NCBI GenBank assembly: GCA_905221605.1
Contig: CAJNDS010002812.1
Coordinates: 1-47,500 of the forward strand
Origin: Symbiodinium natans
Taxonomy: Eukaryota; Sar; Dinophyceae; Suessiales; Symbiodiniaceae
DNA length: 47,500 nucleotides
Direction: 5' to 3'
In this document: one piece after another, positions 27,228-36,848 of the stretch
How the letters are laid out: each line of letters opens with the position of its first letter
Position numbering within the stretch: the stretch's first letter is position 1
Position numbers and translations under genes: made by a program
Notes under the pieces: model-generated
What the model saw: the letters and a program-made list of their open reading frames with translations, nothing else
What the model was told of the DNA's origin: nothing
Databases searched by the model: none

Positions 27228-27465
27228 GTTTAGAATTTAGGGGAGTTCGCATGCCTTCGGGGAGGCTCAGGCGGTTTCTTTTCGGGTTTCAAGTAAAGGC
27301 AGCCATGCCTGCATGGGTTGTTGCTTGAACTCGATTCCTGACTGTACAGGTTTCCAGATGTTTCAGGGCATGTGATGCAGCAGCCGCACTGGTGAATTCC
27401 TAACGGTTACAGGTTGTCCGGGCTTGGGGCATAGCCCTCAGCACGGATAGTGCTCACTCTGAAGC

Positions 27466-27498
27466 ACCCTAAACCCTAAACCCTAAACCCTAAACCTC
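27466..27498 (-). repeat. Short telomeric tract, CCCTAAA
   Basis: Four units. Confidence 0.9.
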
Positions 27499-28002
27499 AA
27501 GCCTACAAAGCCTCAACAGACTCAAGAGACTCAAGAGATGGGGAAGGGGGGCAAAGGCGGCTGCGGTCAACGCTGTCGGCGCTGGCGAGGACATGGCATG
27601 GGACCCCCGACCCAAAACCCCTGAGCCCCTCGAGACTGGATGTAGCCGAGGCTCCGTGATCTGGGGTGCTTGAATGCGTAGATTGGCTTGGCGTTGGGGG
27701 ATTTCAGGTACTTTGGATGGGGGCCTCTTTGGGGGAGCGGCTTCAATCCAGGGCCTTGTTGCGGGTACCGGGTTCACCCCCGCAGGAAAGCAGCCTGAGC
27801 GCAGCCGCGCGCACGCTCCAGGCAATCTCGCTGAGCGGCCTCAAAGGTTTGGGGCTTTGGTTCCCTTGGCTCCCAAATACTCGAAGCCCTGAAACCCTAA
27901 ACCCTACACCCCAAGTGTCCAGGCTTGGGAGAAGGGCTTGTCCAGGCCCTGGAAGCCCTTGCCCTCCTCAGCACCAAAAAGGTGGGGTTTGGGGCTTTTA
28001 AT
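27499..28002. other. GC-rich island with frames on both strands
   Basis: A minus frame of 111 codons (27490-27825) and a plus frame of 111 codons (27666-28001) overlap. Both are Pro/Ala/Leu/Arg-rich and match nothing known to me. At most one could be real; neither is supported. Confidence 0.35.
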
Positions 28003-28202
28003 TCCTACTATTTGCTTAAGAACCCCCTGCCCCCCCCCCCCCCCCCCCAAAAAAAAAAAAACTCAGCAAGCATACTAGCAATCCCTATATTACCCTTATG
28101 AGGAAGAAAAATAGTTTCGCAACAGCAATCCCTATATTTCCCTTATAAGGAAGAAGATGTTTTTTTTTTTGGGGGGGGGGGGGGGGGTTCGCAAGTAGTA
28201 GG
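28003..28202. mobile_element. Homopolymer foldback family 7, copy a
   Basis: Left end CCTACTATTTGCTTAAGAAC followed by a C run and an A run (to 28061); right end is the inverse, a T run, a G run and TTCGCAAGTAGTAGG. Between them AGCAATCCCTATATTACCC occurs twice as a roughly 44-base tandem pair. The homopolymers themselves form the arms. Related copies at 28754-28853 and, partial, 16571-16620. Its right end touches the flank of a family 1 element. Confidence 0.8.
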
Positions 28203-28209
28203 TTCGGGT

Positions 28210-28408
28210 TGGGATGTTCCGCCTTTGGCTAACAGTCCCTTTGTTGGGCTTACAGTACCCCCTGTTATGCTCCCTATTCAGGACTGTTAGTATAAGGTGG
28301 AACATCCCTAAACCCTAAACCCTAAACCCTAAACCCTAAACCCTAAACCCTAAACCCTAAACCCTAAACCCTAAACCCTAAACCCGTATAAGGTGGAACA
28401 TCCCAAGA
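28210..28408. mobile_element. MITE family 1, copy e, with telomeric tract
   Basis: Inverted ends TGGGATGTTCCGCC and GGTGGAACATCCCAAGA, inner arms CTAACAGTCC and GGACTGTTAG. TTCGGGT lies directly on both sides (28203-28209, 28409-28415), a candidate target duplication. The right arm is present twice: GTATAAGGTGGAACATCCC at 28290-28308 and again at 28386-28404, with about 80 bases of CCCTAAA between. Without the tract and the duplicate the element would be about 103 bp, like copy b. Confidence 0.85.
28306..28385 (-). repeat. Telomeric tract flanked by 19-bp duplication
   Basis: Eleven perfect CCCTAAA units. The 19 bases at 28290-28308 recur at 28386-28404, directly bracketing the tract. The left junction shares CCC with the telomeric unit. 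Confidence 0.95.
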
Positions 28409-28753
28409 TTCGGGTGTTCATGGAGGTGCCTCCGGGACAGCCCATGCAGCTCAACGTCACGGAGATCGAGCAGTGAGCCGCTGCTTTGGGAGCCTTTGTT
28501 TTCCCCCCGAAAGGGAGAGGCTGCACCCAAGAATTCAGTTGGGGTATAGGGGGTTTGGGGTTTAGGGTTTAGGGTTTGGGGCTTATCCTAAGTTCCCACA
28601 GCTTCGGAATGGGAGGGGGCCAATCGGGCTTCGGTCGCAGGGTGGGATTTCTGAGCGACAGCGTTGAGCTCAAAAGGTTCCTCTAGACCGCACAACCAAC
28701 CAAGACCCCTCGGGGAGGGGGGGCCTCGCCTGTTCGTCCTCTACCCCAAAGAT
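28409..28753. other. Island without recognisable gene
   Basis: Unique sequence with a short TTTAGGG/TTTGGGG run at 28555-28580. No gene. Confidence 0.45.
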
Positions 28754-28780
28754 ACTGCTAATTGCTTAAGAACCAAGAAC

Positions 28781-28811
<31 letters not shown>

Positions 28812-28853
28812 AAAAAAAGGCGGGGGTTCTGAAGCTCAGAAGCAAATAGTAGG
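28754..28853. mobile_element. Homopolymer foldback family 7, copy b
   Basis: Left ACTGCTAATTGCTTAAGAAC, a C run (about 28781-28801) and an A run (to about 28818); right GGGGGTTCTGAAGCTC, then AGAAGCAAATAGTAGG. The ends are inverted, as in copy a. A 61-codon frame through the homopolymers is not credible. Confidence 0.75.
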
Positions 28854-29749
28854 ATGGCATTCTTAAAAGCCTGCTCCCTGAACTGTCCTGCGAGGTATGC
28901 AGTTGAGCTCGAGTGGAGTGCGCCGGACTTCAACGGCGGTGAGCCTGTTACAGGCAGGTCTTGGGGGCCGGCTCGGCTCTTGTAGGGTTTAGGGTTGAGG
29001 GTTTAGGGGTTTAGGGGTTTATGCAAGCAGTCTGCGGACACTTCGGACGAAGGCTTCGGACGGATGCAGAAAATAGAGAATTGAATTCATGAGTTTTAAA
29101 GAAAGAGCGAGGGTATATCCAGCGCAGGTGTCAGTGCCTGCCTTTCCTGCAATAAGCATTCCAAATTGCCTGGAGCGGTGCCTGCTGTATGGCACAAGGG
29201 GCAGGCGTTACATGTGGGTCAAAGCGTTTCCTCAGGAAACTGCCAAGTGACAAACCATGAAGTTGTTTACCCAAACGGAGGTTTAAGGGTTTGAGGGTTT
29301 AGGTTCAGGTTTCGAGGGGGAGGGGGGTAGTTGTTGCTTTCTAAAGATGAGAAGCCCCTTAGCCCCCGGGACTTCGATTGTTGGGGGTTCAGGGTCTCAG
29401 AGTTTTTTGATTTCTTCCAATCCGGAGGGACCCAACCCTACATTATCCTGAAATGTAGGTTGAAGGTTTGGGCGGAAAAGTGGGGGGGGGGGGTGGGGTA
29501 GGGTCTAGGGTCTAGGATTTAGAGTTCAGGGTTTAGGGTTAGGGCAAGCCCTGTCTTGCAGAGTAGGAACAGCTTTGACGTTTGGGGTTCATGGTGCCGA
29601 GTCTGTCCTGCACCTGCTCAGACACGTGTAATGACTTGTGCAGGCTACCAAGTGCCTGCTCCTGAGTTGCGGAACCTTAGGGTTAGGGGTGGTTTGGAAT
29701 TACTGTTCAGAGGCTAGGCAAGGTTGAATCAGGAAGCCAGGAAACCCTA
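28854..29749. other. Gene-poor island
   Basis: About 900 bases of unique sequence with a few TTTAGGG words (28985-29020, 29280-29310, 29500-29545) and a G run near 29483. No frame of note on either strand. Confidence 0.5.
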
Positions 29750-29908
29750 ATCCCCAAACCCTAAACCCTAAAGCCTAACCCATAAACCCTAAACCCCAAA
29801 CCCAAACCCAAACCCCAAACCCCAAACCCTAAACCCTAAACCCTAAACCTTAAACCCCAAACCCCAAACCCTAAACCCTAAACCCTACATCCTACACCCT
29901 AAACCTCC
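29750..29908 (-). repeat. Telomeric tract, CCCTAAA/CCCCAAA
   Basis: About 22 units, with CCCCAAA and CCCAAA variants in the centre. Confidence 0.9.
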
Positions 29909-31380
29909 GAGGTTCAATTCGGGCTTCGTGTTCTGGCAACAGAGATGATGGCGATGATGGTGATGGTTCTTTTGCTAGCGATGACGAGGGCAGTTGTGAC
30001 TCATCATTGGCTTTTGCTCGGGGGCTCAGGGCTTGGTGCAGCCCTAAGGCGTCTCCAAGCCCTGAAGCTAAGCCGAAAGCCTTTCAGCCCTCGCAAAAAC
30101 ACCGGCGATCTACCTGGTGCAGAATTTCGGGTAGTGGCCCCTGCCCCCCCCCCCCCCCCCCCCCGAAAGGCATGGTATCCCCAAACTGGACCTGTAGTTT
30201 GGGTGGGCCTGAACAAAACCCCAAAACCGTTGAAGCCTTGAAGTTAAAGCCCCGAAATCCCAAAGCCTGGGGTCTCCTCCTGCGGGCGAACAGTGCACTG
30301 CTTGAGGTCCTGCCGGGAGGCTGCAGGCACACGGGTTTGGGGGCGTTTTTGGGTTTCAGGAAGGGTCCCTCAACCCTAAACCCAAATCCCTAAACCCTAA
30401 ACCCAAATCCCTGAACCCTAAACCGCAGTTCAGGGCTGGTGCTCTAGGGAGTCTGGAACTGGGGGCGTGGATTCGGGGGTCTGGGGATTCAGGGCCTGGG
30501 ATTGTAGGGTTTTGGTCGTTAGACTGCTACGTTGAAGGGGACGTTCCGAGTACCGAGATTTTGGAACTCGGAGTCTTGTCTGGAGTTTGGGGGAGGTCGC
30601 GGGGTGCAGCTTTTGCAGAGGGCTTGCTCGGAAAATGAAAATTGTGGACCAGAGGTGCAGCAGGCACGCGTACCTTTGGAAGTTGTGTTTTGTGTTTTGG
30701 ATTTGGGTCTTTGCCGAGGGAGGTTGACATTTTCAAGCAGGTGCATCAAGTTTGCCGACGGGAAGTATGGGTGATGCGCAGCCGCACCCTAAATCCTGAG
30801 TGTCGTTCTCTCAGGCGCTGGCGAAGTTCTCATTGCCGATACGCGCAGAAATGACACGGTCGCGAGAGTCGAGGCTTGCGCTTCCGCACTGGTTTGAAGG
30901 CTCAGGGGTTTGACCGATAAGCTTGCGATGTAGAAACAGGAGCAATGCCCCTTTCCAGTCCGCATATGGCGAATCGGCCCCGCCAGACCCTAAACCCTAT
31001 CATAAGACTGTTACTCTAAGGGGAACTTTTTTCGGGGTCGATTGGAACTCCATGGATCTCTATGGTAGAGTTGCAGTGGGGTTTAGGGTTCCGGGTTTGG
31101 CAACGGTGGCGCGCACTGTAGCCTAGAAGTAGCTGACCGCCGCAGGGGCTGAAATGCAGCCGGCCTTGATAAAACGATTGCTTGAAGGCTTTATGTCTTC
31201 CGTGTCTTCTTAATCACTTGAATGCTACCAGCAGCTTAGACGCGGACTGGTGGCAAACGCTGGAGAAAGCCATCCAGTGACTTGTTAGGGACATCCTTCA
31301 ACTTCATCTGATCATGCGCGCACCCGATCAAACCACTTCCCCAGACCCTAAACCCTAAGCCTACACCCTAAAGTTTAGAC
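29909..31380. other. Long gene-poor island
   Basis: About 1.5 kb. It holds a C run at 30146-30164 and degenerate CCCTAAA/CCCAAAT units at 30370-30426. Frames of up to 128 codons on both strands at 29945-30393 all run through the C tract as poly-Pro or poly-Gly. Plus frames at 30532-30854 and 30923-31126 are unrecognised. No gene is supported. Confidence 0.4.
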
Positions 31381-31620
31381 CCTAAACGGGGCCATACCCC
31401 CTCATGCCCCTTCTCGTCGCGACCACCATCAAGACAATTGCGGGACCCAGATCCCCTTAACGGCCCTAAACCCCGACATCCCGACATGCCCAATCAGGCC
31501 CTAAACCCCGGCATGCCCAGTGAGGTTTGGGGTGGGCTGCTGTTTTGTTTTTTTTTTGTTTTTTTTGGGGGGGGGGGGGGGGTAGGGTACCACTCCTTCC
31601 TTGCGACTGAACGGTCAAAT
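31381..31620. other. Island with T-to-G homopolymer junction
   Basis: 31551-31583 is a T run joined to a run of about 17 G, the inverse of the C-A junctions of family 7, but without the family's ends nearby. No gene. Confidence 0.5.
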
Positions 31621-31785
31621 CCCCCTAAAGCCCCCCCAAACCCCAAACCCCAAACCCCCAAACCCCAAACCCCAACCCCAACCCCCAACCCAAACCCCAA
31701 CCCCCAAACCCCAAACCCCAAACCCCAAACCCCAAACCCCAAACCCCAAACCCCAAACCCCAAACCCTAAACCCTAAACCCTAAG
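31621..31785 (-). repeat. CCCCAAA array
   Basis: About 22 units, mainly CCCCAAA with six- and eight-base length variants on the left, becoming CCCTAAA at the right end. C-rich variant array opening Pro/Asn-rich frames on both strands. Confidence 0.95.
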
Positions 31786-32500
31786 TAAGCCCTGAACGGC
31801 CAAAACCCTACAGGGGCTTGTTGGCTGGACGCTTTACGAGTGACTCGGCCTGACAGTTGGCCTTTTTGACTTGTGGATAGGGTTCCCGAAGCCCCAAACT
31901 CTAAGCCCGAGCCCAAGGCTTCAGGACCTGGGTGTGTCGAAGGCTTGGGCTTTGGGAGTTCCGGTTTGGGGGCTCAGGATTTCGGAGTTTGGGGCGCCTA
32001 TTCTCACGCGCACCCTCCGAGCCTTCCTACAACCCGACAAATGTCTGAACTCCAGTCTCTAAACCGCTAATCAACTTGTTTAGTAACGTTCCATTCTATC
32101 ATCTATTTCTAGAAGTTCTGTCTTGAAATGAAATGTTTCAAGATCGTCTATAATATTTCAAAACTTGCAGCTCTGCATATACAATATTATAGTGTATATG
32201 TGATTGCTCTGAGTACTCGAACCCATCTGAACTCCTCGTTTATGTTTTGGTGGGTTACTCAGTACTGGAGGTTAACTAGCCGACCAAGAACAAAGAGAAT
32301 AGTCCTATGTGCATTTCTATGGATGTATATTTTTGGAAACTTGCATTATGTCAATGAAGAAGTTGTGAACCCACATCCCCTGCAAGCTGGCGAAGCCCTC
32401 GAACCCGAAACCCCCAACCCTGAACTCCAGTTAACTCTGTCATCGTTAGAGTTGCCCGAACGCAGCCAGAGAGCCGAATCTCGACTCATCGAGGAATACA
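31786..32500. other. Island with AT-richer coding-like frame
   Basis: A plus frame of 143 codons (32128-32559) lies in locally AT-richer sequence. Its first about 75 residues are hydrophobic and aromatic-rich; the rest includes ELQLTLSSLELPERSQRAES and ends in CA-repeat-encoded His/Thr. No known family; the last part reads telomere-like and microsatellite DNA, so a real gene is unlikely. Confidence 0.35.
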
Positions 32501-32664
32501 CGCACACACACACACACACTTTACCAGTTTTTGGTTATATATATGTTACACATACATAGAGGCCAAGGTCTACCAGTATTAGGTTAGGTTATATATATAT
32601 ATATCTATATATATATATATATATATATATGTATCTGCATTATACATACATAGAGGCCAAGGCC
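32501..32664. repeat. CA and TA microsatellites with duplicated flanks
   Basis: A CA run (32501-32519), then TA runs within two related segments: TACCAGTTTTTGGTTATATA ... ACATACATAGAGGCCAAGG (to 32568) and TACCAGTATTAGG ... ACATACATAGAGGCCAAGG (to 32664). The second has an expanded TA core. Confidence 0.85.
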
Positions 32665-32799
32665 AATTCTTTTTGGGGTTTTGGGCTCTCTGGGCACACG
32701 TTGGGCGTCGTGAGGTGCCGCGTGGCCGCGTGGAATCGGATCGGCCTGGGTCTGGCCAGTTCCGCTGAGCAGGTGCACCGTGAGCTCCTGAACCCTGAC

Positions 32800-32871
32800 A
32801 ATCCCTAAGCCCTAAACCCTAAACCCTAAACCCTAAACCCTAAACCCTAAACCCTAAGCCCTAAACCCTAC
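32800..32871 (-). repeat. Telomeric tract, CCCTAAA
   Basis: About 10 units with CCCTAAG at both ends. Confidence 0.95.
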
Positions 32872-33580
32872 GTGCAATGTTGCTGGATCTTGCCAGTGAG
32901 GATTAGGGTTTCGGGTTTAGGGTTTGAGGGTTTTAGGGTTTTGGGGTTTTAGGGTTCAGGTTTTTGGGCTTAGGGTTTTGAGTTCTAAAGCAGCGGGTTA
33001 TTTTGTATGGGTACGAGATATTGATACCGTTGCTAGCGCCTTCTGGGACGATGGGAAGAATCCCCTCCCGCTGAAACTGAAGCCAGAAAGCCCTCCCCCC
33101 CCCCTCACCCTTTCCCAATGAGCAAATTCAGCAAGAACAAGAACACAGCATTGTGGGGTGGGGCCTAAATAAAGCATTTCTTATATCTTCACATACATAT
33201 GTCCGTATATACATATACGTAGTATGTAGACACACATACCTAAGTGGTGGGTTCAACATTCGGGGGAAGGCGAGCTGCACCCTCGGGGTCTACGTGAGGG
33301 TCTCGAGTGGACGGTCATCCCCCTGAGTCAGAGCAACAGCAGCCGCAACAGGTAGCTGTAAATGACAGTGACTCCCCCCAAAGCTAGATCCCTATGAGAG
33401 AACTGACAGGCCGTTGCTGCAACGAACAGCCTTCTAAGGGGGTGAGGTTTGGAGGGGGGGAATAAGCTGAAGCGTGACGGGGTGAAGGTGCGAACCCTGC
33501 CGATCCCTCCCTACGCCCCGTCGGCCCCGAGTGTTGAGGAGGCGGGGACTGGGTTTGAGTTCGGGGGATGAAAAAAGCCC
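32872..33580. other. Gene-poor island
   Basis: TTTAGGG-like words (32905-32960), a C run near 33096, an AT-rich CATA-type stretch (33185-33240), then unique sequence. No gene recognised. Confidence 0.45.
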
Positions 33581-33582
33581 TA

Positions 33583-33770
33583 AACCCTGTGAAAAAAAAC
33601 CCTAAACCGTAAGCCCTAAACCCTAAACCCTAAACCCTAAACCCTAAACCCTAAACCCTAAACCCTAAACCCTAAACCCTAAACCGCAAACCCTAAACCC
33701 TAAACCCTAAACCCTAAACCCTAAACCCTAAACCCTAAACCCTAAACCCTAAACCCTAAACCCCTAAAGC
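33583..33770 (-). repeat. Long telomeric tract, CCCTAAA
   Basis: About 24 units, near-perfect; on its left GCCCTAAACCCTGTG and A runs suggest an earlier insertion boundary. Confidence 0.95.
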
Positions 33771-33842
33771 CTTCAGGGTGAACAGGCCCTGAGGTTTAGG
33801 GATCGGGGTGTGGGAAGTTTAGGGGCTGGGCCCTTGGGTTTT

Positions 33843-33993
33843 GGGTCTTTGTGTTTGGTCTTTGTTAGGTCTTGTTTAGGTCTTTGTTAGGTCTTTGTTA
33901 GGTCTTGTTTAGGTCTTTGTTGGGTCTTTGTTAGGTCTGTGTTGAGTCTTTGTTGCGTCTTTGTTGGGTCTTTGTTAGGTCTTTGTTGAGTCT
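33843..33993 (+). repeat. GGTCTTTGTTA minisatellite
   Basis: About 13 units of 11-12 bases (GGTCTTTGTTA, GGTCTTGTTTA and variants). Unlike the surrounding heptamers in sequence and period. Confidence 0.95.
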
Positions 33994-34084
33994 TTGGTTT
34001 CGTGTCCGGGGTTGAAGGGGCATCTTGTTGTGCTTGGCTGCTGGCACTGTACTTCCGAGATTCCCTACTTGGAGGTTCTTAGGG

Positions 34085-34135
34085 TTCTAGGGTTTTTAGG
34101 GTTTAGGGTTTGGGGTTTAGGATTTAGGGTTTAGG
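34085..34135 (+). repeat. Telomeric tract, TTTAGGG
   Basis: About seven irregular units, directly next to a family 2 repeat. Confidence 0.85.
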
Positions 34136-34136
34136 G

Positions 34137-34262
34137 CTACTTGAAGGTTCATGGGTTGTTATAAGTAGGGTGAAAAGTACCCTATATAAGGTTATAGCCA
34201 GTTCAAACTGTAGATACCTTACTTATAACCCCACTTACAACTACCTATGAACCCTCAAGTAG
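34137..34262. mobile_element. MITE-like family 2, copy c
   Basis: Left CTACTTGAAGGTTCATGGG, right ACCTATGAACCCTCAAGTAG; interior TTATAAGTAGGG / ACTTATAACCCC also inverted. Nearly perfect ends over about 20 bases. Confidence 0.75.
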
Positions 34263-34496
34263 GTCTTACATTAGCACCGCGCCTCGAAAGGGACAGGTTA
34301 GGGCCTGAGGGTTTAAGTTTCGAATGTTCTCCTTGTAGCGGCAGCAGTTTCTACAAAGGGTCATTTGTTGTAATTGCCGCTCCCCATTCTTGCGGTAACG
34401 ATTGCTGAGCATCCTTAGCTTAGGTCGTCTCTTTGACAGTACTTCTTTCTTAGCAGCAGGCCATCCTCACTGAACCTCACAACCCCCTAAGCCCTA
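34263..34496. other. Island without recognisable gene
   Basis: Unique sequence, no frame of note. Confidence 0.5.
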
Positions 34497-34635
34497 ACCC
34501 CGAAGGGCCCTAAACCCTAAAGCCTAAACCCTGAAGCCCTAAACCCTAAACCCTAAACCCTAAACCCTAAACCCTAAACCCTAAACCCTGAACCCTGAAC
34601 CCTAAACCCTAAACCCTAAACCCTAAACCCTGAAG
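34497..34635 (-). repeat. Telomeric tract, CCCTAAA
   Basis: About 18 units with CCCTGAA variants clustered in the middle and at the right end. Confidence 0.95.
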
Positions 34636-34727
34636 CCTTAAAACGTCGAACAGAGAGAGCCACCTCCCGACCAACACATCTCATCGTCGTCCCGCCCAGA
34701 TTCTGGGAATGGAGGTCGCACATTGAC

Positions 34728-34800
34728 CTAAACCCTAAACCCTAAACCCTAAACCCTAAACCCTGATCCCTGAACCCTAAACCCTAAACCCTAAACCCAG
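34728..34800 (-). repeat. Telomeric tract, CCCTAAA
   Basis: About 10 units, CCCTGAT/CCCTGAA in the middle. Confidence 0.95.
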
Positions 34801-34885
34801 GTATCGCTGACCTCCGTTCTCATTGCGTGGGACCCGCCGCAGGCGCCACTCAGTAACTGGCTTTGGGAGTTCATACCTTCGTCTT

Positions 34886-35158
34886 TCTGTTATCATGGTT
34901 AGGGTTTAGGGTTTAGGGTACTGTTTATCATGATCCCTCTTCTCTTCTGTTTTTACTTGAGAAGTTGGGCGTAAGAGGGCTTTCAAAAACCCTTATCATG
35001 ATTCCGTCCACTCTTGTGTTTTATCTTGAGAAGTTGGGGGCTGTTTGGGTGTTGGGGTTTGGAGTTTGAGTCTGTTATCATGATCCGTCCTCTCTTCTCT
35101 TTTAACTGGAGAAGCTGGGGGTTGTTTTGGGCGTTTGGAGTTGGAGTTTGAGTCTTTC
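34886..35158 (+). repeat. TTATCATGATCC tandem repeat, three units
   Basis: Units starting near 34921, 34990 and 35074 share TTATCATGATYCCGTCC-like starts, TCTCTTCT, TGAGAAGTTGGG and (units 2 and 3) GGAGTTTGAGTCT. Unit length is about 70-85 bases. A partial unit at 34886 is interrupted by telomeric repeats. Confidence 0.85.
34898..34920 (+). repeat. Telomeric tract flanked by 11-base duplication
   Basis: Three TTTAGGG units. CTGTTATCATG (34887-34897) recurs as CTGTTTATCATG (34921-34932) immediately after the tract. Because this is also the start of a tandem unit, the duplication could pre-date the tract. Confidence 0.85.
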
Positions 35159-35700
35159 AACGACAGGATCACAGTTCTTGCAAATGCCACTCCTGTCGTC
35201 TAAAGCCCTTTCATCCATTGGCAAGTGCGGTCAGCGTCTACCCGAAACTCGCAGGCAAGCTCAACAGGGCTGAGGGAATATCCACATGCCGTAGAGCTTG
35301 TGGATGGTCCAGGAGGCACCTTACATGAACCCGAAACCCTAGAAACTTAGCTCTGAACCCGAAACCCTGAACCAGCTCGACACCCTAAACCCAGCTCTAC
35401 ACCCTAAACCCTCAAAGAATCGGGAAGCTCTGCCCTTTCGGCAAAAGTGCTTATCATAATGCCAGGGCGAGACGGGTGCTGAACTTACGGGCTACAAGGC
35501 CAGGCGTTCTTTTTTCTTTTTTTTCGGGAGGGGGAGGGGGGTTCTAGACTAGGGCTTTGGGGATTTGGGTTTTAGGGTTTGGGGTTTGGGGGTTTAGGGC
35601 TTGGGGCTTGGGGTCGAAAGAAAAAGCCGCCAGACGAGCTGAGACTTTTCTCCTCGTTGAGCCTCCTAGCTTAGGGCGCTCGCCTGTGGGCGGGCGGAGG
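35159..35700. other. Island without recognisable gene
   Basis: Degenerate CCCTAAA/CCCGAAA words at 35330-35412, a T run near 35512 and TTTGGGG words at 35570-35612. No gene recognised. Confidence 0.45.
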
Positions 35701-35765
35701 CTTAGGGTTTAGGGTTTAGGGTTTAGGGTTTAGGGTTTAGGGTTTAGGGTTTAGGGTTTAGGGTT
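35701..35765 (+). repeat. Telomeric tract, perfect TTTAGGG
   Basis: About nine uninterrupted units. Confidence 0.95.
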
Positions 35766-36744
35766 CGTACGGTAGCTTCAGGCATGTTCTAGAATGAATG
35801 GATATACTGGATATACAGAGCTTGAGAAGAGATCGTGCATTCTTGTTCACTGCCCTACTCTTTGGTACGCATGTAAGGACATGCAGCGGTCTTTCCGAGT
35901 GACTTTAACATTGACACTGCGCCCAAGCGCCTTCATGCTGTTTCTGTTCTGTTGTATGCCCACGAAGCCATGGTTTCCGACGAGTCATATGAAGACCTCG
36001 CATGAATGTAGGGGCCTAAATAATTAGAACAGGGTTTTGGGGGTTATTGTAGTATATTTACAAAGGGACCACAAGGGGATGCTAGTGGTGATTTTTCCGA
36101 CCCCTATGTTTCACCAGCCTGGAAATGGAAAACTGGCCCTTCAGGTCTACGTTCGACGTCGGGATGAGGAAGACTTTGAGATTGCGCATGCCTCGATCAG
36201 TGAAGGTGTCCACGTACAACATAAACAAAGCACACCTCACGTGAAACACGGTTTATGTTACTGTTCTTGGTTCAGGGTTTAGGGTTTGGGGTTTTAGGGT
36301 TTAGGGTTACAAGTGCCCTAATCGGGTAATAACTCCCTATAGCTGTAGCTACCCTGCTTGCAGCCTCATTTAACACGACCTGCCTTCAAGTGAGCCCTGA
36401 GACTAACAGAGCCCCAACGCCCCAACCAAGGTGACCAACGACACGGGATCGGCAAACACCACCTGGCACGAGCCCAAGTGCATCGGCCTCTTTGAGCTTA
36501 GAAGCTGCAGGGTTTGGCCCCCCAAAACCCCCAAACCCTAAACCCGAAGGAATTTTGTAAGCCCTGATCCTCCAGCTTAAGCGTTTTTTTGGGGAGGTTT
36601 TCGGGCTTGTAGTTTTTAGGGCTTTGTGGAAGCTTCAAGGGCTTCAGGCTGGTAGGGTTTAGGCTTTAGTGCTCAGCCCTCCCAACCAAAAACCCCTGCA
36701 CCCTCCAGCCTTCAGGGGGTAGTAAACCCAAAACGCCCCAAACT
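35766..36744. other. Island with weak coding-like frames
   Basis: Plus frames 35794-36027 (77 codons) and 36037-36282 (81 codons) have less biased composition than most here. The second includes QVYVRRRDEEDFEIAHASIS at about residues 34-53 and then enters a telomeric run. Both overlap the family 5 repeat, and neither has a known domain. A short TTTAGGG run is at 36276-36308. Possibly gene fragments; not supported as a gene. Confidence 0.35.
36015..36110 (+). repeat. Dispersed repeat family 5, copy b
   Basis: CCTAAATAATTAGAACAGGG, GGTTATTGTAGTATATTTA, CAAAGGGACCACAAGGGG and TTTCCGACCCCTATG. The best-preserved of the three copies. Confidence 0.7.
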
Positions 36745-36848
36745 CTGAACCCTAAACCGTAAAGCCCTTAATCCTAAGAACCCAAACCCTAAACCCTAAG
36801 AACCCAAACCCTAAACCCTAAACCCCAAAAACCCAAACCCTAAACCCA
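36745..36848 (-). repeat. Irregular telomeric tract
   Basis: CCCTAAA units separated by AAGAACCCAAA and CAAAAACCCAAA words; the 21-base motif around AGAACCCAAACCCTAAACCC is tandemly repeated near 36776-36815. Confidence 0.85.

Noticed and set aside
29945-30393. Frames of 82-128 codons on both strands
   Set aside because: All pass through a long C run giving poly-Pro or poly-Gly, and frame choice depends on the uncertain run length.
31438-31770. Pro/Asn-rich 110-codon frame
   Set aside because: Translation of a G homopolymer followed by the CCCCAAA array.
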